From NCBI GenBank assembly GCA_009602735.1, contig WELA01012509.1, positions 270,389 through 334,388 on the forward strand: a stretch of DNA of 64,000 nucleotides, written 5' to 3'. The translations under genes were made by a program, and so were the position numbers. Positions 33,358 to 44,044 of the stretch are shown in pieces (positions within the stretch are counted from its first letter, which is position 1; each line of letters starts with the position of its first letter). A model generated the notes under the pieces. It made no database searches, was not told the DNA's origin, and saw only the letters and a list, made by a program, of their open reading frames with translations. Origin of the DNA: Mesotaenium endlicherianum. Its lineage: Eukaryota; Streptophyta; Zygnematophyceae; Zygnematales; Mesotaeniaceae.

Positions 33358-34565
33358 TGTAATGAATCTGTTCATCATTTATTTAATTAAGTGAATGTAT
33401 AAATACAATAATAAATTAGTATTATGTTGATACACTCACATGTGCGAGTTCAGCTAAATGAATGTATCTCGATGTAATGCGAGTTTACTTACTTTGTCAA
33501 AAAGGTCAGTAGGATGACTTTTGTATCATAGTTTAGTTTGTTGCGATTTACATGTCAGTTCTATACAGGATGTAATATCAGTAGGTTGACATATACTAAG
33601 CTCGCTTGATGTTATTCAGTATACTTAAATTCAGTACGCTGAAGATAGATATATTCATTTAGATCATTATTTGTAGATTGGCACATGTAACTGTAGTATA
33701 CTGAAAGTCGGGAGGTCCACCGAGATTCGGTAAACCGATGTCCTGCCAGTGTGGTTAACTCCTGGGTAAGCGGAGCCGTCGTGAGTCAACTGAACAGTTA
33801 GGACTTTAGTCAACCGACCAATTGATATGGTCGTTATACCTAGATCCTTGGGTCCCAACTTAACGGATTTTCCACGAAACGGCGCATTTTGCGCCGTGGT
33901 CAACCAGGTGGTCACTAGGTACATAGCAGGTTGAGATCTCGTGGTCCCTCATTCTGGACAGTAGGCTTTACAGTCGGATTTTTGCTTGCAAGTCCTGTGT
34001 GCACTTTTTGTGTTCGTTCTAATGACCAGCCTTCACGGAAAATGACATGGCTGCTTCGTCTGCGCTTCAAATGAAGCGAACTAGAACTTTTCGGAATGGT
34101 CTTGCCAAGATGCATTCGTTGTTGTTAAGTTTGCTCAATTTAAAGTAGTATTGACTAAGTTATGCCCTCTGACATTTTGAGGTCACACAGCGGACACATT
34201 CTATGATTTTGCACCTAAGTCAGTGGGATGTGTTTTAGCTACTTTATGGTCATCTGAATGAGAGCGCATTTGCTATTCAGTCCCCTGATGTTGTATATGT
34301 GCTTACACATGCTTGTATGCCTGGTAGGCAAGAGGCCATGAGTTTCTAAAGGAGAAGCTCTAGTCCTCAAGCTCGCCTCGTTCTTGTGCCTTGTATTAGT
34401 GTGCAACTATGGCACACTACGGTAAGTGAGTCAAGGGTTATAGATGAGTAAATGGAATTCTTGTAAGGGCGAAGATTGCTCCCTGATTTCACACGCTTCC
34501 ACCTATCTCTGATCTTATATATTTAAATAAAATATATTTATCTTCAATAAGCAAGATTCATTTCA
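33358..34565 (+). repeat. B-family 5' LTR
   Basis: 1208 bp, start TGTAATGAATC, end GATTCATTTCA, followed by a primer-binding site, so it is a 5' LTR on the plus strand. Matches the solo LTR at 12955-14202. The first and last 11 bp equal those of family A, and an internal block is shared with A (GGTTAAC… GGGTAGGCGG-like). Inserted in the A-old RT fragment; 5' flank GATAT, 3' partner lost. Confidence 0.9.
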
Positions 34566-34566
34566 G

Positions 34567-34578
34567 TGGTATCGGAGC
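34567..34578 (+). other. B primer-binding site (initiator-Met tRNA)
   Basis: TGGTATCGGAGC one base after the B LTR, identical to the sites of A2 and C. Confidence 0.82.
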
Positions 34579-35810
34579 TAAGTCCTTTCTTGAATGTCCG
34601 TGCTTGTCTTCTTTGTCTCATGAGGTAAATGTGTGAGGCTTACTCGTGTGATATGATAAGTCTAGGTGGAGCTTGGGAAGTGTATGTCGTAGAGCATTGC
34701 ACATCCTGTCCAAGATCCTTCCACTTGCTCACCTAGTGTGTGTCTGGACTCAATGTACTATGCGGCATACTAACTTGACTTTCCTAGCCTCTTGTGTATA
34801 GGTCCACGCAACGAGAAGCCTAAAGTGGAAGCTTGACGGAAGAGGTGTCTGCAAGCATCAAGGGCAGCCTCGAGGGAGTTGCATCATAGCAAGCTGGATA
34901 TGACTCATTTACCTCTCTTGATCATAGTCGTTGTGTGTTGTTATATGCAATCTACGGCTAGTATAGAGAGGGGTGTGCACTTCAGCGGTGCTAGAGGACT
35001 TGTTAGTCTGATGTGCTATCCCTTCGGGTTTAAGCTTGTTGCTTTGCAAGAGACGTCTCTCATTATATGTGTAGTAGCTAGGTTGAGGGAGCTTAAGTAT
35101 GGCTGCATGTGTTGAGCAATTGAGACAGTGCGTGCACACATGATTTACTAAGTCAAGTTTCCAAGTATGGATTGATAGCCGGTTATCCTCGACACGGTCC
35201 AAGTGCACTACGTCGTCCACAACCTTCAGCATGCTGCAACTTCTATGTGAAGAGGCTTCGGCAGCAACAATGGCATCCAACAGATACCCCCTACTCCCCA
35301 CCGTGGCTGTGACATTGTGTGATTCTCTCGTTTGCCACATCGATTTGTGCTTGGAGGGTTTAGGGTATGTGCCTTGTGCTTGAATGCTTTGTGTTAGACG
35401 GTGCTTAGTGGTACTCGATGGGATCGTGGGAGCTTGGGGTTAAGCTTAAGGTGGGTTTAGTCAATATGCTGAGGTTTATGGATGCGGGTCTTATGTGATT
35501 GTTGACTTAGGTCAAGTCAGCTTGCTGCATTATTTGACCTAATGTGGTTAAAGGGGTTAAGGGCTTGAGTTTATGGACGCAAGGGCTTTCCTTTGACTCG
35601 CTTTTACTTTGCATGGTTCATTAAGGTGTGAGCAGCCGCGGACAACGAGTACTTTAAGTCCTTGAGTTGAATGAGCTCTGGGCAGCATGCTGTAGATCAG
35701 CATATCGCGACTTAGGTTTGTACGATGTGTTGAGTGATGTATGGGAAGTCAACGTGGATATTAGAGGGGGTTTGAGTACTTGCCTTAGGTCCAGTTGGCT
35801 ATAGGTTTTG
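34579..35810 (+). other. B internal region, no coding sequence recognised
   Basis: 1.2 kb downstream of the B primer-binding site. No gag, protease, RT or integrase motif is seen in any frame; open frames are short (≤143 codons). It ends without a 3' LTR at a join to A-old protease sequence. Either a non-autonomous element with a non-coding interior, or the leader of a truncated element. Confidence 0.5.
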
Positions 35811-35893
35811 GTGGGTGCCAAGTAAATCTGCCCATCACTGGCTTCTCTCATTTTAACTGTACCTCTGCTTTAACACACTTCAGCTTGATGTCT
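35811..35893 (-). pseudogene. A-old protease-region fragment
   Basis: 83 bp matching A2 around 28637-28720 (end of the protease domain). This is the last recognisable piece of A-old; it is joined to truncated D LTR sequence at 35894. Confidence 0.75.
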
Positions 35894-35973
35894 GTTGTTG
35901 TGCGATAGGAGGTCGGGTGCGTATCATCGTCACAAGCAATGCATAATATGCAAGCAGGCTTTGCTGTAATGAA
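35894..35973 (-). repeat. Partial D LTR, left of hAT
   Basis: 80 bp matching D1 45782-45862 in the D 3' LTR. Continues on the other side of the hAT transposon at 43986-44044; the last 8 bp (35966-35973) are the hAT target duplication. Confidence 0.82.
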
Positions 35974-35988
35974 CAGGGTTACGCCGTT
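35974..35988 (+). repeat. hAT left terminal inverted repeat
   Basis: CAGGGTTACGCCGTT, perfect complement of the right end. Starts with CAG, as most hAT ends do (CAG/TAG). Confidence 0.95.
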
Positions 35989-37239
35989 TGCCGAACTGGC
36001 CGACCTTCGCACGCTCAAATAAGCGAACTTAGTCGCACGCACGAACTAAGCGAACTAAAACTTGTTCACTTGTGCCGGCCACCCAGGATCGCCTCGCGCG
36101 TGCACGTCAGGCTCCACACGAACAGTTTAACTCGTGAATTCAAATGTAGCGTTGATCAACGCGATTGAAATTGAAAGAAGGACCGGCGGGAACACCAAAA
36201 ATTAGTAAAACTTTTTGACGAATGTTTGGGAGGCCATGGATGTCGCTTCCTATCATTCACGTCCATCTGCTTTGCTCTATACCTGCTTAGTCAGTGCACG
36301 GGCACAAACACTTCGGCGAAACATGAGGCCTATTTAACAGCCTCGCCTCCATTTTCCACTTCATTCTGCAGCATTCTTGCTCATTGTAAGTTACTTTTTT
36401 CTCCTCTTGTACCTCGCCTTGCTGCCTTGTTCGTATTTGTTACTTATACTTTGTATTGAAGTCATTCCACTTATTATTTTATACATGTATCATACTAGTG
36501 AAAGCTGTAGCATACCTCAGATGTTCTCTTATTTCCTATTGGCTTCTTTAGTGCCTTCCGCGAGTCCTCTGTGCTTACTTTTTTTTTTATCTTCTTGCTC
36601 GATGTGTTCTGAAACAGGTTGACATAAGGAGCCGGACGAATTGACACTTTCCCAGTGGGCAGATTATATGAGGTAGATATGCTCTCCCCTATCTCTCTCC
36701 CTTTCTTCTGCTATTTGTGTACGTTCTCTATTTTTTGATTGTGTTTAGATACAATTATGTGCTCATACCTATGTTGTGGTCGATTCATGTGTGATTTTGT
36801 TGACTTTTTCTTCCTCAGTACAGGCATTGAAGTGTACGTTCTGCCTGCTTCCGCTGGAGGACACATCAATGCTACCACAACTTGTTATGGTCTGCAGGAA
36901 TGCTCTTAATGCAGCAACAAAGCCCGCACATTGCACTCTCCTGGTATGCTGCGCCGTGAAAATGGGAAAAGGGGGAAGAGGGAAGAGGGTAGAGGGAAGG
37001 GGGGGAGGGCGGGTGGGCATAGGCTGGCATGTGAATTTGTAACTCGGACATTTGTTTTTGGTTGTTCTATGATTGTAGAGCTTTCTATGTCAGCTCATTT
37101 ACAATATGGTTGTGTTTTTTCTATCTTATTTTGGTTATACTGCAGATGCCATGTGCGTCTCTTGGACTTGTTAAGCTTGTGACTCAAACGGTTTGTACGT
37201 ACTTGTGTTTGTATGTGATCTGTATTTGATTTGAGGCAG

Positions 37240-39063
37240 GTGAAGATTAATACAAGCAAAGCAACAGCCCTTGCGGCTTTTGACGCGTGATCGTCCTCTT
37301 ACACGTGCATCAGGTCCGTTTTCCTCCCTCCTCCTTTCGTACTTTATCTGTTGGTGGGGGGGTATCTGTTTGTTGGTCATGGCCATCTGCTCAACAATTG
37401 CTCTCTTCTACTGTCGTTGTGGCTTTCTGGCCACACTTGACCTGTGAAAGGGGAGAGGGTGCGGGGAGTGCGCCCACACACACTCACGCACCCTCACCCG
37501 CGAGTGGAAGCGTGCACGAGGACCTTTCCTAGTTGCATACACAAGGTGGAGTGGCCTGGTGGTGTGCCACCCTTGCAAGAGAGAGAGAGTTACATGAGCG
37601 AGGAGTGGAAAAGAACTCACTTTATTAAGAAAAGTTGTATACAAGACACGAAGGTTAGACTAGAATAAGCTCCCTCTACTTCCTTGTGCTTCCCATTTAT
37701 CCTTTAACTCTAAGTGTCCTCTCTAGCAAAGTACCTCCAGAACCTTCTCCTATGGCTCCTTCCATGTAGGTGACCTTGCCTAGTTGGACAAGCTAGCACA
37801 CTTACACGCACACAATCACACTAGAATATTCTACCACACAATCCACTAACTCCTCACGGAGTTTCTAGAAATTCCACAATCACTTTTGCACTCTACGTAA
37901 TTGTACGTAGTTTCTGGAACCCTCATGTTTCAATGTCCTACTTCCTGGACTCCAACCGAAATTTTCGTCACTGGACCTGTCCTTGCACTAAATAGGAATC
38001 TGTGACATTGAAAACTCACTAAAAATTTCAAAAATTCATAACTTTCTCAATACTTGTCCTAATGACTTGAAATAAAGGTCAAAGTTCTTCTAAAATCATA
38101 CTTTATGCATATAAATTACTAAAAAGATACAAACTACACATTCATAACCTTACAACCTGCCTGTTCACATTTTACTGCTATTATTGACCTATTGCGTTGT
38201 TTTTGTTAGTGTTTGAGGCAATTCTGCGCCCCTGCCCGCTGCGTGTGTGTGGTACGTCTGTATCTTGTCAACCCACCTGGTGCGTTATCTTTACTATTTA
38301 TCCACCTGCTTTGCTCTTGTGAAAAGCAGGCCAACACAGGGAGTGCTTTTGGCAGCCGTTAACCTTCCGACGTGCGGCTGTCCTCACTCCAACACGTGCA
38401 TCAGGTTTACTTTGCACCTCCTTCTCTCACTGGCCGGGGAGTATTTTTTTGTCGTGATGGCCTGGTGTACTCGCCTTCTTTGTTTGTCATATATTCCTGC
38501 GTCTCCCTCCTTCCGCCCATTGCATGCTTTGGTCGGGTCTCTCTGGCTGCTGCTGTGCTGCAGCTGCCCGCCCCCCTGTGTGCTATTTTTTAGTTTTTGT
38601 CGGGGCGGGCTTGCTGCTGCAGTGCTGCAACTGCCCGCCCCCATGTGCTGTCTTTTGTTTGCTTGCTGTTTTTTTGCTCGCTTGCTGGTTTTTAGCTTTT
38701 AGCGGGGTGGCTGGCTGCTGCTGTGCTTTTTTCTTTCTGTCGGGGCGGGCTTGCTGCTACAGTGCAGCAGCTGCCCGCCCCCCTGTGTGCTGTTTCTTTG
38801 TTTTGATCGGGGCTGCCAACCCCTTGTTGCCAACCCCTTGCTTGTTTCTTTGTTGCTTTAGTCAAGGCTGGCTGGCTGCTGTAATGCTGCAGCCGCCCGC
38901 CCCTTGCTTGCTTTTGTTGGGGCGGCCTGCAACCCCTTGCTTGCCCCTTTATTTTACTAATTTTTCCATTCCATAATATTTTCTTGAAGCAGGTGAGGAC
39001 ATAGGGAGCGTCCATTGCCCTTGTGCCTATCAACGTGCAAGTGACCTCCAACACGTGCATCAG
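37240..39063 (+). repeat. Three mini-exon-like repeat units in hAT leader
   Basis: Units at 37240-37313, 38340-38404 and 38993-39063 (65-74 bp). Each is preceded by GCAG and ends in ACACGTGCATCAG followed by GT, that is, bounded by splice-acceptor- and donor-like dinucleotides, then a pyrimidine-rich tract. They look like duplicated 5'-UTR exons of the transposase transcript. Splicing is not proven. Confidence 0.45.
37445..38154 (-). repeat. Solo E-family LTR with TSD inside hAT
   Basis: 710 bp; plus-strand TGAAAGGGGAG start and ACCTTACA end, so minus orientation relative to the E LTR at 10588. Perfect 5-bp TSD ACCTG (37440-37444, 38155-38159). It inserted after the hAT arrived and recombined to a solo LTR. 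Confidence 0.94.
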
Positions 39064-40340
39064 GTCTCAGCCCCTCCCTCCTCCCTCCTCCCTCCTCCCT
39101 CTTTTTCAACTATCTCTCTTGCTGGGGGGCATCTCCTGTCGTGATGGCCTGCTGTCCCTTTGATGCTTTAGTCAGGGGCTGACTGGCTGCTGTAGTGCTA
39201 TAGCTGCCTGCCCCTTGCTTGCCCCTTTGTTGCTTTAGTCGGGGCTGGCTGGCTGCTGCAGTGCTACAGCCGCCCGCCTCTTGCTTACTTTCGTTGGGGC
39301 AGGCGGGCTTCGCGTTCTGTGTTTGCTTTTGCTTGTTTTGTTGTTTGCTTCTGTCTGTTTGTTTGTTTTTTGTTTGTTTGTCCGCCCCCGTGTTGCTGGT
39401 TTTGTGCTTGCTTTGGTCGGGGCGGGCTGGCTGCTGCAGTGCTGCAGCCGCCCGCCCCTTGCTTGTTTGTTTGTTTCTTTAGTCGGGGCGGGCTGGTCAA
39501 AGTTGTCTAGCTGAATTGCAGCCGCCCCTTGCTTGCATTTTGGTCGGGGCTGTCTGGCTGCTGCTGTGCTGCAGCTGCCCCTTGCTTGCTCTTTACTCGA
39601 GACCGACTGGCTGCTGCAATTCTGCAGCCGCCCCTTGCTTGCAGTTTTTTTGACGCTGTATTATGCTGTACTCTGGCAGGCTGGCTGTTGCAGAGCTGCA
39701 GCCGTCCGCCCCTTGCTTGTTTGTTTGTTTCTTTAGTCGGGACGGGCTAGTCGAAGTTGTCTGGCTGAACTGCAGCCGCCCCTTGCTTGCATTTTGGTCG
39801 GGTTTGTCTGGCTGCTGCTGTGCTGCAGCTGCCCCTTGCTTGCTCTTTACTCGGGACCGGCTGTTTTTTTGTTGCTGTATTATTCGGACGGGCTGGCTGC
39901 TGCTGCAGCTGCCCGCCCCTTGCTTGCAATTTTTTGTTGTTGTATTTTGCTGTACTCGGGCGGGCTGGCTGCTGTGGAGTTGTTGTTGTGTTTTTGCTTG
40001 CCCGGGGCAAGATGGCTGCTGCATTGCTGCAGGTGCCCGCCCCCGTATTGCTGTTTTCTTGCTTGCCCGGGGCGGGCCTGGCTGGTGCAGTACTGCAGTT
40101 GCCTGCCCCTGTGTTGCTTTTTTTTTTTCTTGCCCTGCTGCTGCTCCTATGATTGCCTCTCTCTTGCTCTCTGTGCTTGCCCCTGCTGCTGCTCTTATGA
40201 TTGCCTCTCTGCCCGCCCCCGTCTCGTTTTTTGCTTGCTGCAGCCCTCGTAATCCTTTTTTGTTGCTATCCCGGGGCGGGCTGGCTGGTGCACTGCTGCA
40301 ATTGCCTGCCCCAGTGTCGCTGTTTTGTTTGCTTGCTCTG
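38528..40340 (+). repeat. Irregular array of about 18 hairpin-forming G/C-rich units
   Basis: A ~40-bp motif recurs with irregular spacing (50-150 bp): GGGGCGGGCTGGCTGCTGC, a short centre, then GCAGCCGCCCGCCCC. Each unit is a near-perfect inverted repeat. The clearest is 39416-39458. Units are linked by T-rich TTGCTTG segments. Long open frames on both strands here are low-complexity products of the array, not genes. Confidence 0.75.
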
Positions 40341-40515
40341 CTGCTGCTCCTAAGCTTACCTCTCTTGCTGTCCCGTTGTTGCTCTCTCTGTGCTTGCCCT
40401 TGCTGCTGCTCGTATATGGTTGCCTTCACTACTGCTCTGCTGTTGCTCTCTTTACTGAGCCTATTTTTTTACTGCTCTATTTATTTCCCTTGTTATTGCA
40501 GGTATCACGCGCATC

Positions 40516-42879
40516 ATGTCTCAACCATCCACTTCGTGTGGAGCAACGCTTGCTGGAATGAGAGGGGCTACTGGAGCAGTAACCGCTCGTCTGCCCCCTA
40601 GAGCAGTTGCTGCAAGATCTGGTCCAGAGTGGGCCCATGTATCCATCGTTGCGGAAGCCAAGACGAAAAATTCACATCCAAAGGTCAAGTGCAACTATTG
40701 CTTCAATGAGTTTGTCGCTGGGGTTACCAGGATTCGTGGCCATCTCACGGGAGGACTTAAGGATGTTAGTCTGTGTGAGGAGATTCTTGATGAGGTTCTA
40801 GATGTCAAGATTCCTCGTTTTAATGGTTTGTCTAGTGGTGTCTTGGGAAAGCGACGTAGTAAGAGTGCCATGCAAGCTGCACAAAAGCGCATGTTTGAAT
40901 GGGGTTCTGGTGCTAGTGGCTCCCCCTCCTTAGGCAGGGAGACTAGACAGACCTCTATAAGGGACATGTTCCAAAACATGAATGCTGATGCTGTCCATGA
41001 GATTGTCGCTCGCTTCTTCTATGGTACTGGTTCGTCATTCAATGTTGCTCGTAGCAAGTTCTTTAGGGATGTTGGTTGCAGTCAGTAAATACACCCAAGA
41101 AACGGGTGTAGTGTATGTCTCGGTGAAGGATAAGCCGCTCGGAAGTACCCTACTAGATAAAGAGGTGTTGAAGATAAAAGCTTGGGAGAAGAAACAGAAG
41201 AAGGGGCTACCAATGACAGGTTGTAGCATTGTAGCAGATGGGTAGACTGATCCATGCGGGCATCCTCTTCTTAATGTGCTTATGGTTGTGGGAGGCACTG
41301 AGATGATCATGGATGCTATCAACACTGCGGGTGAAAGGAAAACGGGTGACTACATTGGTAACCACCTGCTTGCGGCCGTGGAGAAGATAGGCGCCGACCA
41401 TGTCGTACAGCTTTGCACAGACTCTGCAGCTAACATTGTAGCTGGCTGTAATGTGGTTCGCGAGAAGCACCCGCACATTTATAGGACCCCTTGTGCTGCG
41501 CACGTTTTGGACCTGCTGTTGAAAGACCTAGGAAAGATAAAAGAGCTAGAGGGCATAATTGATAGCTTCAAGCACTTGGTCCAGTTTGTTGCAAACCCCC
41601 ACATCCCTCACGCTCTTTACCGTGAGCATGGGGCAAGGCTAAAAAATAAACTAGAGTTGTTGAAGCCAGGACCCACGAGGTTTGCTAGTAACTTCCTTTG
41701 CTTGCAAGGACTCATTGTTGTGAGGGATACCGTACAAGCTCTGGTGTCTAACAGTAGGTGGCTTGAGTGGGCGGCAAAGAACGGTTGTGTAGGTGAGGCT
41801 ACGGGGATTAGAGACCTAGTTCGTGACGATGAACTTTGGAAGCGAGTGAGGGTATGGGTAGCCGTGTGTGAGCCGATTGTAGTTCTTCTTCGACTAGTCA
41901 ACTCTCCACAACCTTCTCTTGGGAAGATCTGGGCTCGCATGAGTGCCATTAAAATTCATATGCATGAGGTTGAAGGACTCAAACCAACACAAAGAACCCA
42001 AGTTAAGAAGGACGTGAAGGCTCGCTGGGAGCAGCTTCACAGCCCCCTACATTCTGCGGGTAAAAGTCTATTTTGTTGTTGCTCACCTTTCTTGCTCGAC
42101 GGCTGCTGTTCTCTTGCATGCTTGTTATTGTGTGTTGGTCATTGTTATTGTGCTTGTTATTGTTATTGCTCTCTTTTTTGTGTTAAGTGCATTCTGTTGT
42201 CGATCATATATTGAGTTTGCTTATTGACTTTGTGTGGCTACAGGATACTATCTAGACCCCGAGTTCCAAGGCCATGAGTCTTGGGCAGTTGAGAAGTGTC
42301 TACTTACCAATTGGTCTGACGTACAAAATACCCTTGTCGGAGGAGGTGTGGCTGACCGAGTGTTGGTGGATCGAGAGTTGGCGCTCTACCGGCAGAGCGG
42401 TGACATTTTTGCCGATGACGTTTGCAAGGCTAATAACCAAGATGCCTGCTCACGTGTGGTGGGAAACATACGAAAGTCATTGTCCTAATCTTCAGCTTCT
42501 TGCTATGAGAATATTGTCGCAACCTGGTTCAGCAGCTGCATGTGAGAGAAATTGGTCTGAGTACGGGTTTGTTCATAGTCCACTTCGCAATAGGCTGCTC
42601 CCTACTAGAGCAAGGAAGTTAGTGTACGTGCATTCTATGTTGAGACTTCAGGAGAAGAGTTTGGACTTCCTTGGACCAAGTGTCGGCGCGACTCCATGGG
42701 TTGAAGAAGCGGATTTTTTGGAGACACCTGAAGAGGAGGGTCTCATTCTTGCCATGCATGCCTCGTTGAGTGAGGAAGAGGAGATGGAAGTTGAGGAAGA
42801 GGAGGTAGAGGAAGAGGAGGTGGAGGAGCGACCTAGTGTTGCACCTTCAGGAAGACGAAGACCAAGAGCAATTGGTTAA
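40516..42879 (+). pseudogene. hAT transposase, BED finger to dimerisation domain, broken
   Basis: Exon 1 starts at ATG 40516, just after a TTGCAG acceptor-like site. A BED-type zinc finger follows (Cys-Asn-Tyr-Cys…His…Cys, ~40690-40770). After a frameshift near 41070 the frame continues with the DUF659/RNase H-like part: Val-Ala-Asp-Gly-TAG where hAT proteins have Asp-Gly-Trp-Thr-Asp (stop 41243-41245), then the catalytic region (41276-42059) with Asp-Ser-Ala-Ala-Asn and Cys-Ala-Ala-His-Val-Leu-Asp-Leu. A probable intron (42060-42243) precedes the last exon, with a second frameshift near 42440, the C-terminal hAT dimerisation domain (Ala-Ala-Ala-Cys-Glu-Arg-Asn-Trp-Ser, ~42530) and an acidic tail ending at 42879. 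With three lesions it cannot make active enzyme. Confidence 0.9.
42060..42243 (+). other. Probable intron in hAT transposase
   Basis: Donor GCGG|GTAAAAG and acceptor GGCTACAG|GATAC. Removing it joins His-Ser-Ala-Gly to Tyr-Tyr-Leu-Asp-Pro-Glu in frame, the sequence expected in plant hAT transposases. The interval is T-rich and non-coding. Confidence 0.75.
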
Positions 42880-43962
42880 TAGGTAGTAGAAGTGTTTGTC
42901 AACTAGCTTGTACATAAAATTAGCTTGTACATAAAATTAGCTTGTACTCAAAATTATTGTTAAACTAACTTTTTTTCACTAAGCCTTTGCTCACTCTTAA
43001 ATGTCGCATTAGTAAGTACTTTTCACTTCTTATACATGCTTGTTAAAAGGCTTAATCTTCTTCACACTTATTTATTGAAGCTTTTTATACTTAATGAAGC
43101 AAAGATGCCTTTTGTATGTATTAATTAAATATATAAGATATACTAAAAACATTCTCTGCTAAACAGCCCTCCCAGTGTTTTCTTACCAATTTTTTTGCTA
43201 AGTCTAGATTGCCTTTTCTCACAAAAAGAGGCAATTAATAAGAACTTCTTAATTCTTATGCGATTGCTGATTCCGAGTGTGAGTGCTTTTATTAGCTTTA
43301 CTTAACCTTATTAGTCTCAAATATGATGAAGAAGTGTTCTTACATCTTATGTCTGAACTAGTCAAGTTGTTAAGAAGTACCAAAAAAAGGCGCTGCTAAG
43401 CGGCCCTCCCAATTTCCACTCCCAGCTTCTCTCCCAAGTCTCTAAAGGTACTATTGAGAGTAAAGCACTACATTGGTAAAGACCACTTCATGACCCTTAG
43501 GTAAAGGTGCGCTCATTGCAACCGGTGGTGGGGGTTCAACCCCGTCTGCTCGCATTACTGTTCTTGCTTCCGTCAGACGTGATCCACGTTTTTGCCATAC
43601 AAATTTGAAGAGCAGCTTGCAATTTATTATATTCAAGTCAAAAACTAAATGCGTGAAAAAACCTGTGTGGCTCTTTGGTACCTCAACGCCCCCTGCAATT
43701 AGTGGCGGGGGTTCAAACCTGTCCGCCGACGACCAAAATAAATGTCAAGAGTGAACGTCCTTTTCGAGACTCGTCGCTATACAGCGGACAACGAAAACTT
43801 CCGAAAGCGCATTAGAAAAACCAGCCATTTTGAACAAAAAAAAAACTGCCTGACACGACGTAAAGTTCCACACGCGCAACCATCATCGGACGATAACGTC
43901 GGAGCTACATGACGTCGACGCCGTCGCGACTTGGCGCACTAGGCGAACTAAGCGAACAAGCG
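42880..43962 (+). other. hAT 3' non-coding region
   Basis: AT-rich, no gene. Contains a duplicated block with tRNA T-arm-like cores (GGTTCAACCCC near 43536 and GGTTCAAACCT near 43710) and a repeated CGGCCCTCCC/CAGCCCTCCC motif (43165, 43400), then GCGAAC subterminal repeats before the right TIR. Confidence 0.55.
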
Positions 43963-43977
43963 AACGGCGTAACCCTG
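43963..43977 (-). repeat. hAT right terminal inverted repeat
   Basis: AACGGCGTAACCCTG, exact reverse complement of the left TIR; followed by TSD GTAATGAA. Confidence 0.95.
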
Positions 43978-43985
43978 GTAATGAA

Positions 43986-44044
43986 GTCTATAATACATGC
44001 GGCTATATAGCCAAACGACAGTCAAGAGGCAAATATTTAAATTT
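43986..44044 (-). repeat. Partial D LTR, right of hAT
   Basis: 59 bp matching the polypurine-proximal start of the D LTR (compare 45860-45915). It joins the end of the D1 3' LTR at 44045 with no internal sequence between. Confidence 0.75.

Larger units (their letters stand above)
35974..43977 (+). mobile_element. hAT DNA transposon, 8.0 kb, with TIRs and 8-bp TSD
   Basis: 15-bp perfect terminal inverted repeats CAGGGTTACGCCGTT (35974-35988 and 43963-43977) and an 8-bp duplication GTAATGAA (35966-35973, 43978-43985), as expected for hAT. Subterminal GCGAAC repeats occur near both ends (36015-36060, 43940-43965). Encodes a broken BED-finger/hAT transposase (40516-42879) behind a 4.5-kb leader containing a hairpin-repeat array, mini-exon repeats and a solo E LTR. 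Inserted in a truncated D LTR. Confidence 0.95.

Noticed and set aside
38528-40340. CRISPR-like array
   Set aside because: Spacing and unit sequence are irregular, units are degenerate and the context is a eukaryotic transposon.
39593-40601. Long overlapping open frames (up to 312 codons) on both strands
   Set aside because: They translate the G/C-rich hairpin repeat array into Cys/Leu- or Gln/Ala-rich low-complexity strings; frames on both strands are equally open, as expected for repeats without stops.
43500-43560. tRNA gene
   Set aside because: A T-arm-like core is present but no acceptor-stem pairing, D-arm or A box could be found.
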